Notes under the pieces: model-generated | What the model was told of the DNA's origin: nothing | What the model saw: the letters and a program-made list of their open reading frames with translations, nothing else | Database searches by the model: none | Part shown: positions 63,185-64,000 of the stretch, one piece after another | Position numbering within the stretch: the first letter of the stretch is position 1 | Layout of the letters: the number at the start of each line of letters is the position of its first letter | DNA from: Daedaleopsis sinensis | Taxonomy: Eukaryota; Basidiomycota; Agaricomycetes; Polyporales; Polyporaceae | Assembly: GCA_033807695.1 (NCBI GenBank) | Contig: CM066307.1 | Location: 3,472,001 to 3,536,000 of the forward strand | DNA: 64,000 bases | Reading direction: 5' to 3' | Made by a program: the position numbers and the translations under genes

Positions 63185-63849
63185 GTGCGCTTGGATCGAC
63201 TCTACTTAGACTAGGAGCGTCTTTTGTTTCGAGCAGGCCAAATGATCCAGTCTCTTACCTGCTCAATGATTGAGACGCCACCGTGCTTGACGGACCGGGG
63301 TAAATTTGGGGTGATTGCAGTCATCGTCGCCAAGCTACGCGGTGGGCCTGAGATCTAAGAAGTCACATTCGAAGAGGCGAAGTGGAGGCGAGGCGAGGCG
63401 AGGAGGACGCGCGGAAGCCTCAGCCTCGGCATCGAATACGAGCGCATTGGGGGCCCGGGTACACTGTGGCGTGCATGAACCTCTTCTAGCCCGACGAAGA
63501 GGCCCGCCGGCACCAACGCCTCCCTACCGTCGCCAGAAACGCACAGATTGTGAACAGGGATAATTCCATGACGACATTGATAGGTACGAGATGACCGCTA
63601 GACAAATGCCATGCACATCATGGTGTTGTTCTTCATTAAATCATGGAGCGAAGACTAGGAAGAGTCCAGAATACATGTCAGCAAGCATGCAGGATCGAGA
63701 CGAGGACGATACAGACAGCAATTCCACATTAAGTCTTCCCTAAAACACCAATGCCTGACTCGGAGGGGTGGCATGCGGCGTGACCTACGGGGAAAAGTAA
63801 GTCAATGTTTAGTTCTGAAAGCTATTACGAAACCTTTGTGCTCGCACCT
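63185..63849. other. Intergenic stretch, no gene seen
   Basis: Contains a GAGGCGAGGC-type run at about 63384-63405. From about 63757 the sequence matches the 3' flank of the unknown gene at 58019. Confidence 0.5.
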
Positions 63850-64000
63850 CTAGTCACTGCTGCGGATGCGACGGCTCACATCATACCACTTCGCACCTTG
63901 CTTCTTCACTCCCATGAACTCCTTCGCACTTGTCACGTCTTCCTGTGTCAATGGCGCGTTCAGAGCTTCGTGCGAGCTGTTGTCCTTGAAGACAAACAGC
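63850..64000 (-). CDS. Hypothetical protein, copy 2 of the local pair (cut by window edge)
   Basis: The last 151 bases on the reverse strand read LFVFKDNSSHEALNAPL, TSAKEFMGVKKQGAKWYDVS and end RRIRSSD at 63850. This matches the C-terminus of the gene at 58019 with several amino-acid differences and the same stop, and the 3' flanks match too. The rest of the gene lies beyond the right edge. Confidence 0.65.
   Translation of the reverse strand, partial: LFVFKDNSSHEALNAPLTQEDVTSAKEFMGVKKQGAKWYDVSRRIRSSD

Overview
The window looks like nuclear DNA of a mushroom-forming basidiomycete (Agaricomycetes). Genes are broken by many introns of about 45-70 bp with GT/AG borders. FunK1-type protein kinases, typical of this class, are present. 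The transposons are those usual in such genomes (Copia, Gypsy, non-LTR). No rRNA, tRNA or CRISPR was recognised.

Left part, 1-12.8 kb: a FunK1 kinase cut by the window edge (-); an ER-luminal DnaJ of the Scj1 type (-) sharing a promoter region with a probable mitochondrial protein of unknown function (+); a small unknown protein (-); a MINDY-type deubiquitinase ending in a CaaX box (-); a remnant of a second FunK1 kinase (+); a 600-bp element with perfect 62-bp terminal inverted repeats; and a major facilitator transporter (+) beginning directly beside that element.

Middle part, 12.8-42.6 kb: a transposon graveyard. A PLP-dependent aminotransferase gene (+) is cut at two places, by a 5.3-kb Copia element (5-bp target duplication) and by a 6.4-kb non-LTR retrotransposon (13-bp duplication). 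Next to it a transposase-like remnant is cut by a gag-only LTR element, which is cut by a Gypsy element, which is cut by a 2.6-kb foldback element. Each insertion is bounded by a short duplication, and removing it rejoins the reading frame underneath. The Gypsy element carries two extra TATA-led, intron-containing genes running against gag-pol. Differences between LTR pairs, and the in-frame stops, are almost all of the CpG-to-TpG/CpA kind.

Right part, 42.6-64 kb: ordinary genes with local duplications. There is an ankyrin/MYND protein (-), two tandem NADP-dependent reductases (-), a MYND-finger protein (+) and its decayed paralogue (+), a Maf-type nucleotide pyrophosphatase (-), a small Ser/Pro-rich protein (+), an unknown protein (-) with a second copy entering at the right edge (-), and an SPX-domain phosphate transporter of the Pho87/90/91 family (+).

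The host genes are unrelated housekeeping and family-expansion genes; they do not form a recognisable pathway cluster. The most unusual content is the nested repeat block, especially the Gypsy accessory genes, and the 600-bp hairpin-ended element.
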